A stretch of DNA of 64,000 nucleotides from WHSW01 sp963846165. GTDB lineage: Bacteria > Actinomycetota > Thermoleophilia > Solirubrobacterales > 70-9. Made by a program: the position numbers and the translations under genes. Below the pieces are notes generated by a model that saw only the letters and a list, made by a program, of their open reading frames with translations, made no database searches and was not told the DNA's origin. The stretch spans positions 248,001 through 312,000 of the forward strand of contig CAWJUU010000009.1 in assembly GCA_963846165.1 (NCBI GenBank). The letters are read 5' to 3'. Positions 55,198 to 63,471 of the stretch are shown piece by piece. The stretch's first letter is position 1; each line of letters starts with the position of its first letter.

Positions 55198-55788
55198 ATG
55201 CCAACAGCGACTAAGGCAAAGCCAAAAAGCGAGCTCACCGAGCTAGGACGGTTCGAGGCCAAGTGGGCTAAGGCGGCCGAGGAGGCGAAGGCCCTCGGCC
55301 GTGAGCACCACACCAAGGTCACCCGGGCGCAGGAGCTCGGCGACCAGCGCCAACGGCTCACCCACCGCCAACCCGGCCTAGTCGACCACCACCAACAGCC
55401 GCTCGCCAGCATCAAGGACAACCCGGTCGTGCAGCTCGACCGGGAGACCGAGGCGCTCGGCGACCTGGCCGACCTCGGGGCGCAGGTCGAGCACGCACGC
55501 CAGCTCGAGCGTGTAGCCAAACAGGACGTACAGGCCTACGTCGCCGAGCACTACACGGCGATCCTCGAAGCATTGGAAGCCGAAGGCGACCGGCACGCCG
55601 AAGCGCTCAACGCGGCGATCGCCACCGTGGCCGAGGAGCTCGAGCGCTACATCGGCCATTGCCAACGGCTTGCGGGATTGGCCACGATGGTCCGCGCCGA
55701 TACGCGCGTGAGCGGACTCGACCAAGCATCCGCGGTCGCCCGGCAGATGCGCGACTGGAACCTGCCGACCCCGCAGCTACACCGATGA
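55198..55788 (+). CDS. Coiled-coil element protein, function unknown
   Basis: 196 residues, preceded by AAGGAG 9-10 bases before the ATG. The composition is strongly helical: FEAKWAKAAEEAKALGREHH, LGDLADLGAQVEHARQLERV and AEALNAAIATVAEELERYIG form heptad-like repeats, with very little Cys or aromatic content. Such proteins in mobile elements often serve as scaffolds or plasmid-maintenance factors, but nothing here settles the role. It heads four genes linked by 4-8-base overlaps. Confidence 0.6.
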   Translation: MPTATKAKPKSELTELGRFEAKWAKAAEEAKALGREHHTKVTRAQELGDQRQRLTHRQPGLVDHHQQPLASIKDNPVVQLDRETEALGDLADLGAQVEHARQLERVAKQDVQAYVAEHYTAILEALEAEGDRHAEALNAAIATVAEELERYIGHCQRLAGLATMVRADTRVSGLDQASAVARQMRDWNLPTPQLHR

Positions 55789-56045
55789 CTGAGCGCGAAG
55801 GCACCCCGGAGGACTTCGCCGCCATGTTGGCCCAACGGTCAGAACCGGTCGACGCCGCGAAGCCTGATCGTGCTCTATATCGCTCGTCCGAGCGAGATAG
55901 AGCGGATCAAACCACCGAGCCGACCGAGCCCGGACAACGTTTGCGCGAGCAGCTCGGCCTGGACCCGACAACGGCCAAGGCCAAGCGTGAGCGCGCGTTG
56001 ATCGAGCGACTGCACCCACCGAACGAGGAGGACCCCGATGACTGA
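55785..56045 (+). CDS. Small acidic/basic element protein, 86 residues
   Basis: ATGA overlap with the coiled-coil gene. MTEREGTPEDFAAMLAQRSE is acidic, the centre (DRADQTTEPTEPGQRLREQL) is probably unfolded, and the end KAKRERALIERLHPPNEEDP is helical. Base composition is less GC-rich than in the chromosomal genes. Not recognised. Confidence 0.5.
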   Translation: MTEREGTPEDFAAMLAQRSEPVDAAKPDRALYRSSERDRADQTTEPTEPGQRLREQLGLDPTTAKAKRERALIERLHPPNEEDPDD

Positions 56046-56325
56046 CGATCTTGATGCCGACCGCGAGGAGCTAGCCCGCGTAGTGCTCGGCAATCCGGCG
56101 CTGGCGCCACTGCTCACCGGGGATACGGCAAAGGAGTTAGCGGCCTCTGCCGCCGAGGTTGGCCGGGTGTTGCGCGAGCACCACGCGAGTCAGGTACGCA
56201 CGCCAGCGGTCGACTTCAACGGCGGTGTGCGGCAACCACCACCCGGACCCGGGATAACGCACGAGCAATGGCTAAGCGAGCTACTGATGCGCACCCGACC
56301 GGGCGATGGGACTGGCTGGGGATGA
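56038..56325 (+). CDS. Small element protein, 95 residues
   Basis: Starts 8 bases before the previous gene ends. ADREELARVVLGNPALAPLL and TAKELAASAAEVGRVLREHH are helical; then a Pro/Gly-rich end (VRQPPPGPGITHEQWLSELL). Not recognised. The end HEQWLSELLM resembles short tails seen in phage assembly or replication proteins, too weak to use. Confidence 0.5.
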   Translation: MTDDLDADREELARVVLGNPALAPLLTGDTAKELAASAAEVGRVLREHHASQVRTPAVDFNGGVRQPPPGPGITHEQWLSELLMRTRPGDGTGWG

Positions 56326-56516
56326 GCGCTCGAGATCGCTGGGTACTGTGGTTCTACGACGTCGCCGATGCACTAGACAAACAGGCTGATGAGACTAAGG
56401 CGATGGCTAACGGCGTACGGACATTAGGCCGAGGATTGGCTGTTACCGAGGGCGATGACTTGGAGGAAGGCTTGGCTGCCGCTCGGCGCGCTGTGAAGCT
56501 TTTGGGTTCTCAATGA
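56322..56516 (+). CDS. Small element protein, 64 residues
   Basis: I chose the ATG at 56322 (ATGA overlap with the previous stop) over an ATG at 56268. SARDRWVLWFYDVADALDKQ and GDDLEEGLAAARRAVKLLGS are two amphipathic helices. Not recognised. It closes the chain of overlapping small genes. Confidence 0.45.
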   Translation: MSARDRWVLWFYDVADALDKQADETKAMANGVRTLGRGLAVTEGDDLEEGLAAARRAVKLLGSQ

Positions 56517-56604
56517 GTAGCACCCGCCCCGGGGAGTGGCACGTATCCCCCCTTTGGTGCTCAAAAACCGCCGAGGTGGGACTTGGCGCGCGCCGGAATA
56601 GGTA

Positions 56605-56994
56605 ATGAAGGCGCCACCAGACACCGCAAACGACCAGGACCTCTTCGAGTCGCACCATCTCGCCGTGCTGATCGCGATCCGTAAGGGCGCCTCCGTCGCT
56701 GACGCGGCGCGCTCGCTGCACATCGGGTCGAGAACCGTCCAGCGATGGTTGGCCAAAGGCCGCAATCAGCCGCAGTCCCGGTACGCGAGCTTCGCGGCTA
56801 CCGTCGATCAGATCCGCGCCGCGAGGCGCATGCCCACGCCTGCCGCCGCGGGCGAGATGGGTGAGTACGAGCTCTTCGTGCGGGTCAGCGAGGCTTGCCG
56901 GGCCGGTAGCGTTCAGGCACTGCGGTTGTATTGGCGCATGCTCCGAGCGCGCCCTGACCGAGAGCCGCCGCGAAAGCCAACGGAAGAGTTGTGA
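56605..56994 (+). CDS. HTH protein, terminase-small-subunit-like
   Basis: 129 residues. HHLAVLIAIRKGASVADAAR with SLHIGSRTVQRWLAKGRNQP is a clear helix-turn-helix of the kind found at the N-terminus of phage terminase small subunits and some transposases. The later part (ELFVRVSEACRAGSVQALRL and YWRMLRARPDREPPRKPTEE) is helical. No large terminase is in the window, so packaging is not supported; a leftover phage gene or regulator is equally likely. Confidence 0.6.
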   Translation: MKAPPDTANDQDLFESHHLAVLIAIRKGASVADAARSLHIGSRTVQRWLAKGRNQPQSRYASFAATVDQIRAARRMPTPAAAGEMGEYELFVRVSEACRAGSVQALRLYWRMLRARPDREPPRKPTEEL

Positions 56995-57026
56995 CGGCGC
57001 CGCTGGCGCAGACGCGACCGGACGAG

Positions 57027-57431
57027 CTACTCCGACAGCCCGGCGGCTTCGATGGCGGAGTTCCGGTCGAGGTACTCGCGCATTCGAAGGATCCTGCCCT
57101 CGCGCATCTCGAAGACGTGAAAGAACCGCTGGCGTATCTCGACGCCGCTGGTGCGACCACGACCGCCGGTGCTGACCGCAGCGACGACGATCTCGCCCCC
57201 GTCGATGATCTCCTCGACCTGCTCGCTATAGCTGCTCCACGCCTCGAGCCAGCGCTCGGTCCATTCGATCAGCGCCTCGTGACCACGAATCGCGTCGGGC
57301 TCCTCGACCGGCCAGTACTCGCAGTTCGGGTCGAAGTACCCGAGCACCCACGAGTGGACCCCGCCGCCCTCGGTGATCCGATCAAACGAGGCGCACTGCG
57401 CTCGCACGATCTCGACGTTCTCCTGCGACAT
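57027..57431 (-). CDS. SnoaL-like (NTF2-fold) protein, tandem copy 2
   Basis: 134 residues: NVEIVRAQCASFDRITEGGG, HSWVLGYFDPNCEYWPVEEP, AIRGHEALIEWTERWLEAWS and QRFFHVFEMREGRILRMREY, ending AIEAAGLSE. The fold and termini match the adjacent gene at 57435, only three bases away, and the chromosomal one at 41679. Substrate unknown; these are element cargo. Confidence 0.78.
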   Translation of the reverse strand: MSQENVEIVRAQCASFDRITEGGGVHSWVLGYFDPNCEYWPVEEPDAIRGHEALIEWTERWLEAWSSYSEQVEEIIDGGEIVVAAVSTGGRGRTSGVEIRQRFFHVFEMREGRILRMREYLDRNSAIEAAGLSE

Positions 57432-57434
57432 CGC

Positions 57435-57839
57435 CTACTCCGACAGCCCGGCGGCTTCGAGCGCGTCGGCTCTTTCGCGGAACGCCTGACGCCGGGTGAT
57501 CTTTCCATCGGCGGTCCAGCAGGTGGCCCAGAAGCGAAGCTGTGTCTCCACGCCGCTTTCCTTGCCGCGTGCGGTGAGACGGAACCCGACGATAAAGCGG
57601 CCATCACTCGCGTCGGTGACCTCCTCGGCCTCCAAATGGAGGCTCTCCCACGGTTCCTGGACCTGGTTGAGCCACTCTCGTACCCCTGCTCGGCCCCGAA
57701 ATGTCCGGGGACCCTCCGTCCAAAAGAAAGCGTCCTCCCATTCGACATCCGGACTGAGAGTGGCGACGAACGCGTCCGCGTCCCGGCGGTTTGCGGCATC
57801 GACTACCCGCCGAACGATCTCCACGTTCTCCTGCGACAT
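57435..57839 (-). CDS. SnoaL-like (NTF2-fold) protein, tandem copy 1
   Basis: 134 residues, same length as its neighbour: NVEIVRRVVDAANRRDADAF, TLSPDVEWEDAFFWTEGPRT, FRGRAGVREWLNQVQEPWES and LEAAGLSE at the end. The two share the first nine residues (MSQENVEIV) and the last seven but differ in between, so the duplication is old. Fold and pocket placement suggest a small-molecule enzyme or binder; the reaction is not predictable. Confidence 0.78.
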   Translation of the reverse strand: MSQENVEIVRRVVDAANRRDADAFVATLSPDVEWEDAFFWTEGPRTFRGRAGVREWLNQVQEPWESLHLEAEEVTDASDGRFIVGFRLTARGKESGVETQLRFWATCWTADGKITRRQAFRERADALEAAGLSE

Positions 57840-57983
57840 CGCCCGCGCAGTATCTCGCTCTGGCCGTGACCTAGCCGAGTAGGAGCTATCGAACGGCCAG
57901 AACGCCGTCTACTGGCCTACTGCCGCAGCCCGGCGGGCACCCGCGTTCGCTCCCGGCAAGGAGCGGCCGATCGTAATGGGCTC

Positions 57984-58400
57984 CTACGGGGTCGGGAACG
58001 TCCTGGTCTCCGAGCGGGCGGCGCGGCACACATCCCCGTCGTTGCGCACCTCGCGCTTCACCTCGGCATACAGGCGATCGCCCCGGCGAAGCGTGCCTTT
58101 GGGGGGCACCACCCCATAGTCGCCAGACCCGTTGCTTTCGGCAGTGGCGAACTTGCGATCCGCCCCGGGCCGCTGCTTGAACAGGACCACCCGTCGCCCA
58201 CGCTCGCACTTCCTGACCTTTGACTGCACTCCGCCCCCGCCCCCGTGGAAAAGTGCTGTGCCGTCGTGGGGGCGGTCCCAGTTAAACGACAGCTTCGTGT
58301 TGTACTTGACGACCTCCGGGGCCGCCGTCGCCGTCTGCGCCCCGAGCGCCATCACGCCAGCCGCAGCCACGCCGATCACAATCGCGAATCGCTTACGCAT
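57984..58400 (-). CDS. Small secreted protein, paralogue of 59486-59890
   Basis: 138 residues with a signal peptide (IVIGVAAAGVMALGAQTATA). The mature part: LSFNWDRPHDGTALFHGG, VQSKVRKCERGRRVVLFKQR, ESNGSGDYGVVPPKGTLRRG and RLYAEVKREVRND, with two Cys (KCERG, DVCRAA). This is a beta-sandwich-like module with a K-C-x(n)-R-V-V-L-(F/Y) core, shared with the gene at 59486. Function unknown. Confidence 0.65.
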   Translation of the reverse strand: MRKRFAIVIGVAAAGVMALGAQTATAAPEVVKYNTKLSFNWDRPHDGTALFHGGGGGVQSKVRKCERGRRVVLFKQRPGADRKFATAESNGSGDYGVVPPKGTLRRGDRLYAEVKREVRNDGDVCRAARSETRTFPTP

Positions 58401-58676
58401 GTCGTCCTTCCCTTCTGTGGGCTAGCGACACGCTCGACGCGAACCCCCTCTGGTGGTACCGGCCACCCTACACCCGCACCGGGGGATCGCGGAGCATTTT
58501 TGCGCAGCGCAGAGCACGGGTGACCGGGCGCGCCCGTTCCAAGAAAACCGGTCCCGGGTGGCAGCGATGCGCTGGCGAACCTCAGGCCCGCGTGCGCTCG
58601 GTGCAACCGAGGCAAACGCAGCTAGCCCCACTCTCGGCCGGCCTGTCCGCCCGCTTGCGCGGTTACTTCTTCTCGA

Positions 58677-59300
58677 CTAGGGCGCCGCCGTGTTCTGCAG
58701 GCTCGCGAACGGGATCGCGGTGAGCTTCGCGTTGGTGACGAACAACGGGTTGCCCGCCGGGTTGTTGCAACTGAACACCGCCGTCCCCGCGGCGCCGAAC
58801 GTGTGCACGACCGTGTTCACGAGCGTGTTGTTGGCTGTCGAGTCGATATGCGACGACGACGTGTCGGTATCCGCACCGGCGGCCGTGGTGCAGGAGATCA
58901 GTGTCGCACCCGCCTTGCTGAGCACGCCCTTGGCGATGAATAGGTAGCTGCCGGCCGGGACGTCGAGGCTGAGGACGGTGGTTATCGGCGAGGGAGCGTC
59001 GATCTGCGTCACGTCGTCCCTGAACGTCGATCGACCGGTGCCGGCGACCCCGGCGGAGTCCGCCGCGGGGACAGTGCCGAGCTTGCTCTCGTCGATCTGC
59101 TTGCCGCCGAGCGTGTCGTCGGCGACACGGTTTGCCTTGATCGTCTTCTTGGCGATCTTCTTGTTCGTCACGGCCTGCTTGGCGATGTCGCTGGTCTGAA
59201 TCTTCGACGCAGCAATCGCAGCGCCGCCGCCGATGGCGATGATCAAGGCAATGCTCGCGAGCACGAGGGAGGGCGAGGGCGGCTTGGTGAACAGAGACAT
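58677..59300 (-). CDS. Secreted protein with basic Ile/Lys repeats, paralogue of 19528-20145
   Basis: 207 residues: signal LVLASIALIIAIGGGAAIAA, a repeat zone SKIQTSDIAKQAVTNKKIAK with KKTIKANRVADDTLGGKQID, then a beta-rich domain (TQIDAPSPITTVLSLDVPAG, SYLFIAKGVLSKAGATLISC, GTAVFSCNNPAGNPLFVTNA) with two Cys. The design equals that of the chromosomal gene at 19528, so the element carries a second member. Function unknown. Confidence 0.72.
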   Translation of the reverse strand: MSLFTKPPSPSLVLASIALIIAIGGGAAIAASKIQTSDIAKQAVTNKKIAKKTIKANRVADDTLGGKQIDESKLGTVPAADSAGVAGTGRSTFRDDVTQIDAPSPITTVLSLDVPAGSYLFIAKGVLSKAGATLISCTTAAGADTDTSSSHIDSTANNTLVNTVVHTFGAAGTAVFSCNNPAGNPLFVTNAKLTAIPFASLQNTAAP

Positions 59301-59485
59301 GGTTGTAACCTTCCTGGTGGGTGTCGGTCGGGGCGATCCTATGCTTGGGGCAGCCGCGCCGCAAGTGGCGAATTCGGGCGGTCTCGCGAAGTAGGCCGGA
59401 CCGCGGCGTCAGCGAAATCTCGCGATGAATGGCGCGCGCCGGTCAGCTGCGGGAGTGAGCCAGGCGGCGGCCCCTAAGAAACCGG

Positions 59486-59890
59486 TTAGTGGAACCTGAA
59501 TGGCTCCGACTTGCCGGCGCTGCAGACGACCGTGTCGCCGTTGCCCTTGGTGATCGTCTTCCCCCTTACCTTGACGAAGAACCCGCCCGCGACGTGCCCG
59601 ACCTCGAGCCACTCGATCTTGTACTTGCCACGGTTGTTGGTCCGCAGATCTTTGCCGCGAGGCTCTATTTGGCTGTCATACAGAACAACCTTGCGCCTCT
59701 TCTGACAGCCCTCCCTCGCCTTCACCTGGCCCGAGACCAAGCCGCCTCCGTGCGGGTCGCTCGGCTCGTTGGCCTTGTACTTGATCGTCGCCGAGGTTCT
59801 GACCTTGATCGTTTCCTTCGCCACGGCGCCGACCGCGCCAAGGCCGACGGCCACGACGCTCGCCGCGATGAGAACGAATGACTTCTTCAT
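59486..59890 (-). CDS. Small secreted protein, paralogue of 57984-58400
   Basis: 134 residues from the ATG at 59890; signal FVLIAASVVAVGLGAVGAVA. The mature part has TSATIKYKANEPSDPHGGG, GQVKAREGCQKRRKVVLYDS, NNRGKYKIEWLEVGHVAGG and FFVKVRGKTITKGNGDTVVC. The G-x-V-K..C..R-K-V-V-L-Y core matches the gene at 57984. I have no function for the family. Confidence 0.65.
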   Translation of the reverse strand: MKKSFVLIAASVVAVGLGAVGAVAKETIKVRTSATIKYKANEPSDPHGGGLVSGQVKAREGCQKRRKVVLYDSQIEPRGKDLRTNNRGKYKIEWLEVGHVAGGFFVKVRGKTITKGNGDTVVCSAGKSEPFRFH

Positions 59891-59997
59891 GAGTCCCCCT
59901 TCTGGGTCTTCTAATTCGTGGCATACCACCGAACGCGCGGGAGTCAAGCCAACCGGTCGGGCATCGCGCGGGCAGCTGCCAGAGATCGGGTACCCGA

Positions 59998-60324
59998 CTA
60001 GTTGTTCGGCGCCTGCTCGGCCGCCGCCGTCGCGGTCGGGTCGTCGGCCAGGCCCTTCAGCGTGTAGCGGTTGTTCGGCTCGATCCGCCAGACGCCGATC
60101 TTCGCGGTGTTCGGGATCGGCGCGGTCAAGTCCACGTCGCCGCTGTCGAGGCCGGTAAAGCTCGCGTGTCGCTCGACCACCACCACCGGCTCACCCTCGT
60201 CGGTCTCGCCCCATTCCCACGGCTTGACCTCGGCGAGCGGCGGGAATAGCTCGGTCACGCGGTCGAGATCGATCGGCCCGCGAGACACCGCGGGTGTCTC
60301 CCAGGTGTCTAGGTTCTTGCGGAC
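59998..60324 (-). CDS. Hypothetical protein next to a tRNA remnant, 5' end unresolved
   Basis: The frame encodes VRKNLDTWETPAVSRGPIDL, RVTELFPPLAEVKPWEWGET, EGEPVVVVERHASFTGLDSG and KIGVWRIEPNNRYTLKGLAD, text that looks protein-like and ends at 59998. No ATG, GTG or TTG lies in frame between this text and the tRNA-Pro fragment at 60389, so the gene may have lost its start in a recombination there, or may use a rare start. Not recognised. Confidence 0.4.
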   Translation of the reverse strand, partial: VRKNLDTWETPAVSRGPIDLDRVTELFPPLAEVKPWEWGETDEGEPVVVVERHASFTGLDSGDVDLTAPIPNTAKIGVWRIEPNNRYTLKGLADDPTATAAAEQAPNN

Positions 60325-60388
60325 CCCTGCGTGATCATGCGTGGCGCTGCGTGCCTGATCTAGGCGTGCCAGGCACGAGCCTGAGAAT

Positions 60389-60433
60389 CGGGGCGACTGG
60401 ATTTGAACCAGCGACCTTTCGGCCCCCAGCCGA
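60389..60433 (-). other. 3' half of a tRNA-Pro (GGG), remnant
   Basis: The minus strand reads CTGGGGG (anticodon loop, GGG), CCGAA, AGGTC, the T arm GCTGG TTCAAAT CCAGT and the 3' acceptor strand CGCCCCG with discriminator A. The matching 5' half is absent. Half tRNAs cut in the anticodon loop are typical footprints of a past integration or excision. Confidence 0.75.
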
Positions 60434-60621
60434 GCACCTTCAGCCGCCGTGAGACCCCGGTGTGGCCGGGGAAGGTGGCCAGAAGTACGGATGGGGTATA
60501 TAGGCGGTTCGGCTCGGGAAGGTGCAGCAGGATCGCGGTGATCGAGCCTCTGCTGGGGGTCGATCTCAGCTCGGACGGCGGTGGACACGGGGTGATTGTG
60601 CCGCACCGGGGCCACCCCGTC

Positions 60622-60646
60622 ATTGCAAACGGATTGCTAACGGGCG
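60622..60646. repeat. Candidate arm-type recombinase sites, right end
   Basis: ATTGCAAACGG and ATTGCTAACGG in tandem, then GCG: the same 25-base block as at 51016 with one mismatch, here about 113 bases inside the right attachment repeat. Confidence 0.6.
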
Positions 60647-60759
60647 CAGCCGGACTGCTCGGAAACGAGCCGACTAAACCCGCCAGCGGTGCGCCCGGAA
60701 TCGCTTGCTTTGCAGCGGTTCCCGGAAAGGAGCCGATTCGGGCAGACGAGCGCAATCGC

Positions 60760-60799
60760 ATTATGAGTCCGCTGCTCTGACCAACTGAGCTACCGGCCC
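60760..60799. repeat. Right attachment repeat, displaced tRNA 5' half
   Basis: Copy of the first 40 bases of the tRNA (minus strand GGGCCGGTAGCTCAGTTGGT, to the anticodon loop), after which the match to the tRNA ends. It probably is the original chromosomal 5' half, cut off when the element entered. Confidence 0.88.
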
Positions 60800-60879
60800 G
60801 AGGCGATTATCGCTCGACGCTCGGAGGTGGAGGAATAGGGCTTGAGCATGCGGGCGCAGGCGCCGATAGATGGAGGGCG

Positions 60880-61872
60880 ATGTCCACCCCGACGCTCGAT
60901 CCCGCGGCGCCCGCGACCAGTGCGCAGGAGACGCTGCACACGCCGCTCACGGCGGTGCAGGAGCTGTCGCTGGTGCGCCGGCTCGAGGACGTTCAGGCGA
61001 TCGTGCGGACGGCCGCCCGGCGGCTCGTCAGGGCCGACGGTGCGACCTTCGTCCTCCGAGACAACGACAAGTGCTTCTACCCCGACGAGGACGCGATCTC
61101 CCCGTTGTGGAAGGGCGAGCAGTTTCCGCTCGAGGCGTGCATCAGCGGCTGGGCGATGCTCAACCGCAGCACGGTGGCGATCGAGAACATCTACGCCGAC
61201 GACCGGATCCCGCACGATGCCTACCGGCCGACTTTCGTCAAGAGCCTGGTCATGGTCCCGATCCGGACCATGGACCCGCTGGGCTCGATCGGCATGTACT
61301 GGGCACACAACCACCGCGCCAGCGAGGCCGAGGTGATGGTGGCGCGGGCGCTCGCCGACAGCACCGCGGTGGCGCTCGAGCACGTCCAGGTGCTGGGTGA
61401 GCTGGAGCGGACGGTCGAGCTCTCGCAGACCGACGTGCTCACCGGGCTGCCGAATCGGCGCGCCTGGGACGCCGTGCTCGAGGGTGCCCTGCGGCCGCCC
61501 GCGGGCGCGGTGACCGTCGCACTGATCGACCTCGACCACTTCAAGAGCTTCAACGACACCCACGGTCATCAGGCGGGCGACGAGTTCCTGCGCCGCACCG
61601 CCGACGCCTGGCGGGCAAGCCTGCGCGCCGAGGACGTCGTCGCCCGCTTCGGCGGCGAGGAGTTCGCGGCGCTGATCCCGGCCGGCGATCGCGACCGCGC
61701 CCTCAGGGTCGCCGAGCGCCTGCGGCGCGCGGTGCCCGACGGCGAGACGGCGTCGATCGGTGTTGCGCGCTGGGACGGGCGCGAGAGCGCGACCAGCCTG
61801 ATCGAGCGCGCCGACGTGGCGCTCTATCAGGCGAAGAGCTCGGGCCGCGACCGGGTCGTGCATTCCGACTAG
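60880..61872 (+). CDS. GAF-GGDEF diguanylate cyclase
   Basis: Makes cyclic di-GMP from two GTP. A GAF-like sensor (residues about 30-170: IVRTAARRLVRADGATFVLR, LEACISGWAMLNRSTVAIEN, SLVMVPIRTMDPLGSIGMYW) joins a GGDEF domain: TDVLTGLPNRRAWDAVLEG, LIDLDHFKSFNDTHGHQAGD and the active site RFGGEEFAALIP, an intact GGEEF. RAED lies five residues before it, an inhibitory I-site. GGAGGG sits just before the ATG. It lies directly outside the integrated element. Confidence 0.93.
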   Translation: MSTPTLDPAAPATSAQETLHTPLTAVQELSLVRRLEDVQAIVRTAARRLVRADGATFVLRDNDKCFYPDEDAISPLWKGEQFPLEACISGWAMLNRSTVAIENIYADDRIPHDAYRPTFVKSLVMVPIRTMDPLGSIGMYWAHNHRASEAEVMVARALADSTAVALEHVQVLGELERTVELSQTDVLTGLPNRRAWDAVLEGALRPPAGAVTVALIDLDHFKSFNDTHGHQAGDEFLRRTADAWRASLRAEDVVARFGGEEFAALIPAGDRDRALRVAERLRRAVPDGETASIGVARWDGRESATSLIERADVALYQAKSSGRDRVVHSD

Positions 61873-63471
61873 CTACGCGGCGCCGGTGACGGCCGCACGG
61901 CCGCGGATGCTGTCGCTCGCCTTCTCGGCGACCATGATCGTGGCCGCGTTGGTGTTGCCGCCGGGTATGACCGGGAACACGGAGGCGTCGACGACGCGCA
62001 GCCCCTCGAGCCCGTGGACGCGGAGTTGGGAGTCGACCACGGCGCCTGCCGGGTTGTCGCTCATCCGGCAGGTGCCCGAGGGGTGGTAGAGCAGGAACAG
62101 CCGCCGGCGCAGGTCGGCCTCGAGATCGTCGCGCTCAACGGCATCGCGGCCGGGCTTGAGCTCGCGGGCAACGACCTCTTTCAGCGGCGAGCTGGCGGCG
62201 ATCTCGCGGGCGAGCTGCATCCCGGCGACGAGCGAATCGACGTCGGCTGGGCTCTCCAGCGAGTTGGTGAGGATGCATGCCTTCGCCGCCGGGTCGGCTG
62301 AGCGCAGCCAGACCGAGCCACGCGCCTCGGGGCTGACGAGCACCGGGCCGATCACCATCGCGTGACCATCGAACTCCTCGTTGCCGTGGTCCTCGAAATA
62401 GGCGGCGCCGATGTGGAACTGGATGTCGGCGGCGGGCAGGCCGGGGCGGGTGCGGACGAAGGCGACGACCTCGGCGACGCTGGAGGTCAGTGGGCCGGTC
62501 TTGCGCAACAGCCACTCGAGCAGGTAACGGGGCTTGTCCGCGCCGTAGAGCGTCCGCTCGTCGGCGACCTCCCAGAGCATCGAGACGGCCGGGTGATCCT
62601 GGAGATTCTGGCCGACGCCGGGCAGGTCGTGCGCGACCGCGATCCCTCTCTCTCGCAGGTGGTCCGGCGGTCCGATGCCCGAGAGCATCAGGATCTGGGG
62701 CGAGCCGATCGCGCCCGCGGCGAGGATCACCTCGCCGCCTGTGCGCGCAACCCTCTCCCCTCCCCTGCGACCTCGGTAACGGACGCCGATCGCCCGTTCG
62801 CCCTCGAGCTCGACCGCGGCGACGGTCACGCCCGTGATGACTTCGAGGTTGGGCCGCGAGAGCGCCGGGCGGAGGAAGCCGTCGGCCGCGCTCCAGCGCT
62901 TGCCGCCGCGCTGGGTGACCTGGAACATCGACACTCCGTCCTGCTCGGGCCCGTTGTAGTCGTCGATGCGCGGGATGCCGGCCGCGGCGCTCGCCTCGAG
63001 AATCCGTTTGCCGAGCGGCCTCGGCGAGCGCTGGTCCTCGACCCGTAGTTCGCCGCCGGCGCCGTGGAACTCCGACGCGCCGCGCGCGTTGTCCTCGGAG
63101 CGCAGGAAGTACGGCAGCACCTCCTCCCAGCCCCAGCCCGCCGCACCCTGCTTCTCCCAGAGGTCGTAGTCGAGCGGGCGGCCGCGGACGTAGAGCATCG
63201 CGTTCATCGAGCTCGAGCCGCCGAGGCTCTTGCCGCGCGGGATGTAGAGCGAGCGGCCATCCACGTGCGGTTCGGGCTCGGTCGCGTAGTCCCAGTCGAG
63301 CTTGGTTCCGAACTGGTTCGGGAATGCGGCCGGGATCTTGATGTTGGGGTGGCGGTCCTTGCCCCCGGCCTCGAGCAGCAGGACGCTGGTCGCCGGGTCC
63401 TCGCTGAGGCGGTTGGCGAGCACGCAGCCCGCCGATCCCGCCCCGACGATCACGTAGTCGGCGGTCGCCAT
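61873..63471 (-). CDS. GMC-family FAD oxidoreductase (choline-dehydrogenase-like)
   Basis: 532 residues: ADYVIVGAGSAGCVLANRLS (FAD-binding), YIPRGKSLGGSSSMNAMLYV (GMC signature 1), EVILAAGAIGSPQILMLSGI (signature 2), and LFLLYHPSGTCRMSDNPAGA with VFPVIPGGNTNAATIMVAEK, holding the catalytic His and Asn. Complete and in frame. The alcohol it oxidises is unknown; the closest well-known types are choline and alkanol dehydrogenases. Convergent with the cyclase gene, stop to stop. Confidence 0.92.
   Translation of the reverse strand: MATADYVIVGAGSAGCVLANRLSEDPATSVLLLEAGGKDRHPNIKIPAAFPNQFGTKLDWDYATEPEPHVDGRSLYIPRGKSLGGSSSMNAMLYVRGRPLDYDLWEKQGAAGWGWEEVLPYFLRSEDNARGASEFHGAGGELRVEDQRSPRPLGKRILEASAAAGIPRIDDYNGPEQDGVSMFQVTQRGGKRWSAADGFLRPALSRPNLEVITGVTVAAVELEGERAIGVRYRGRRGGERVARTGGEVILAAGAIGSPQILMLSGIGPPDHLRERGIAVAHDLPGVGQNLQDHPAVSMLWEVADERTLYGADKPRYLLEWLLRKTGPLTSSVAEVVAFVRTRPGLPAADIQFHIGAAYFEDHGNEEFDGHAMVIGPVLVSPEARGSVWLRSADPAAKACILTNSLESPADVDSLVAGMQLAREIAASSPLKEVVARELKPGRDAVERDDLEADLRRRLFLLYHPSGTCRMSDNPAGAVVDSQLRVHGLEGLRVVDASVFPVIPGGNTNAATIMVAEKASDSIRGRAAVTGAA

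Noticed and set aside
56605..56994. Calling the island a complete prophage from the terminase-small-like gene
   Set aside because: No large terminase, portal, capsid, tail or lysis gene is present between the attachment repeats.
60403..60780. Plus-strand open frame between the tRNA-Pro half and the tRNA 5' half
   Set aside because: It is made largely of tRNA-derived and arm-site sequence and has no recognisable protein text.
60389..60799. The two tRNA halves as one split or intron-containing tRNA
   Set aside because: Acceptor strands GGGCCGG and CGCCCCG do not pair, and the anticodons differ (CAU versus GGG), so they come from different genes.
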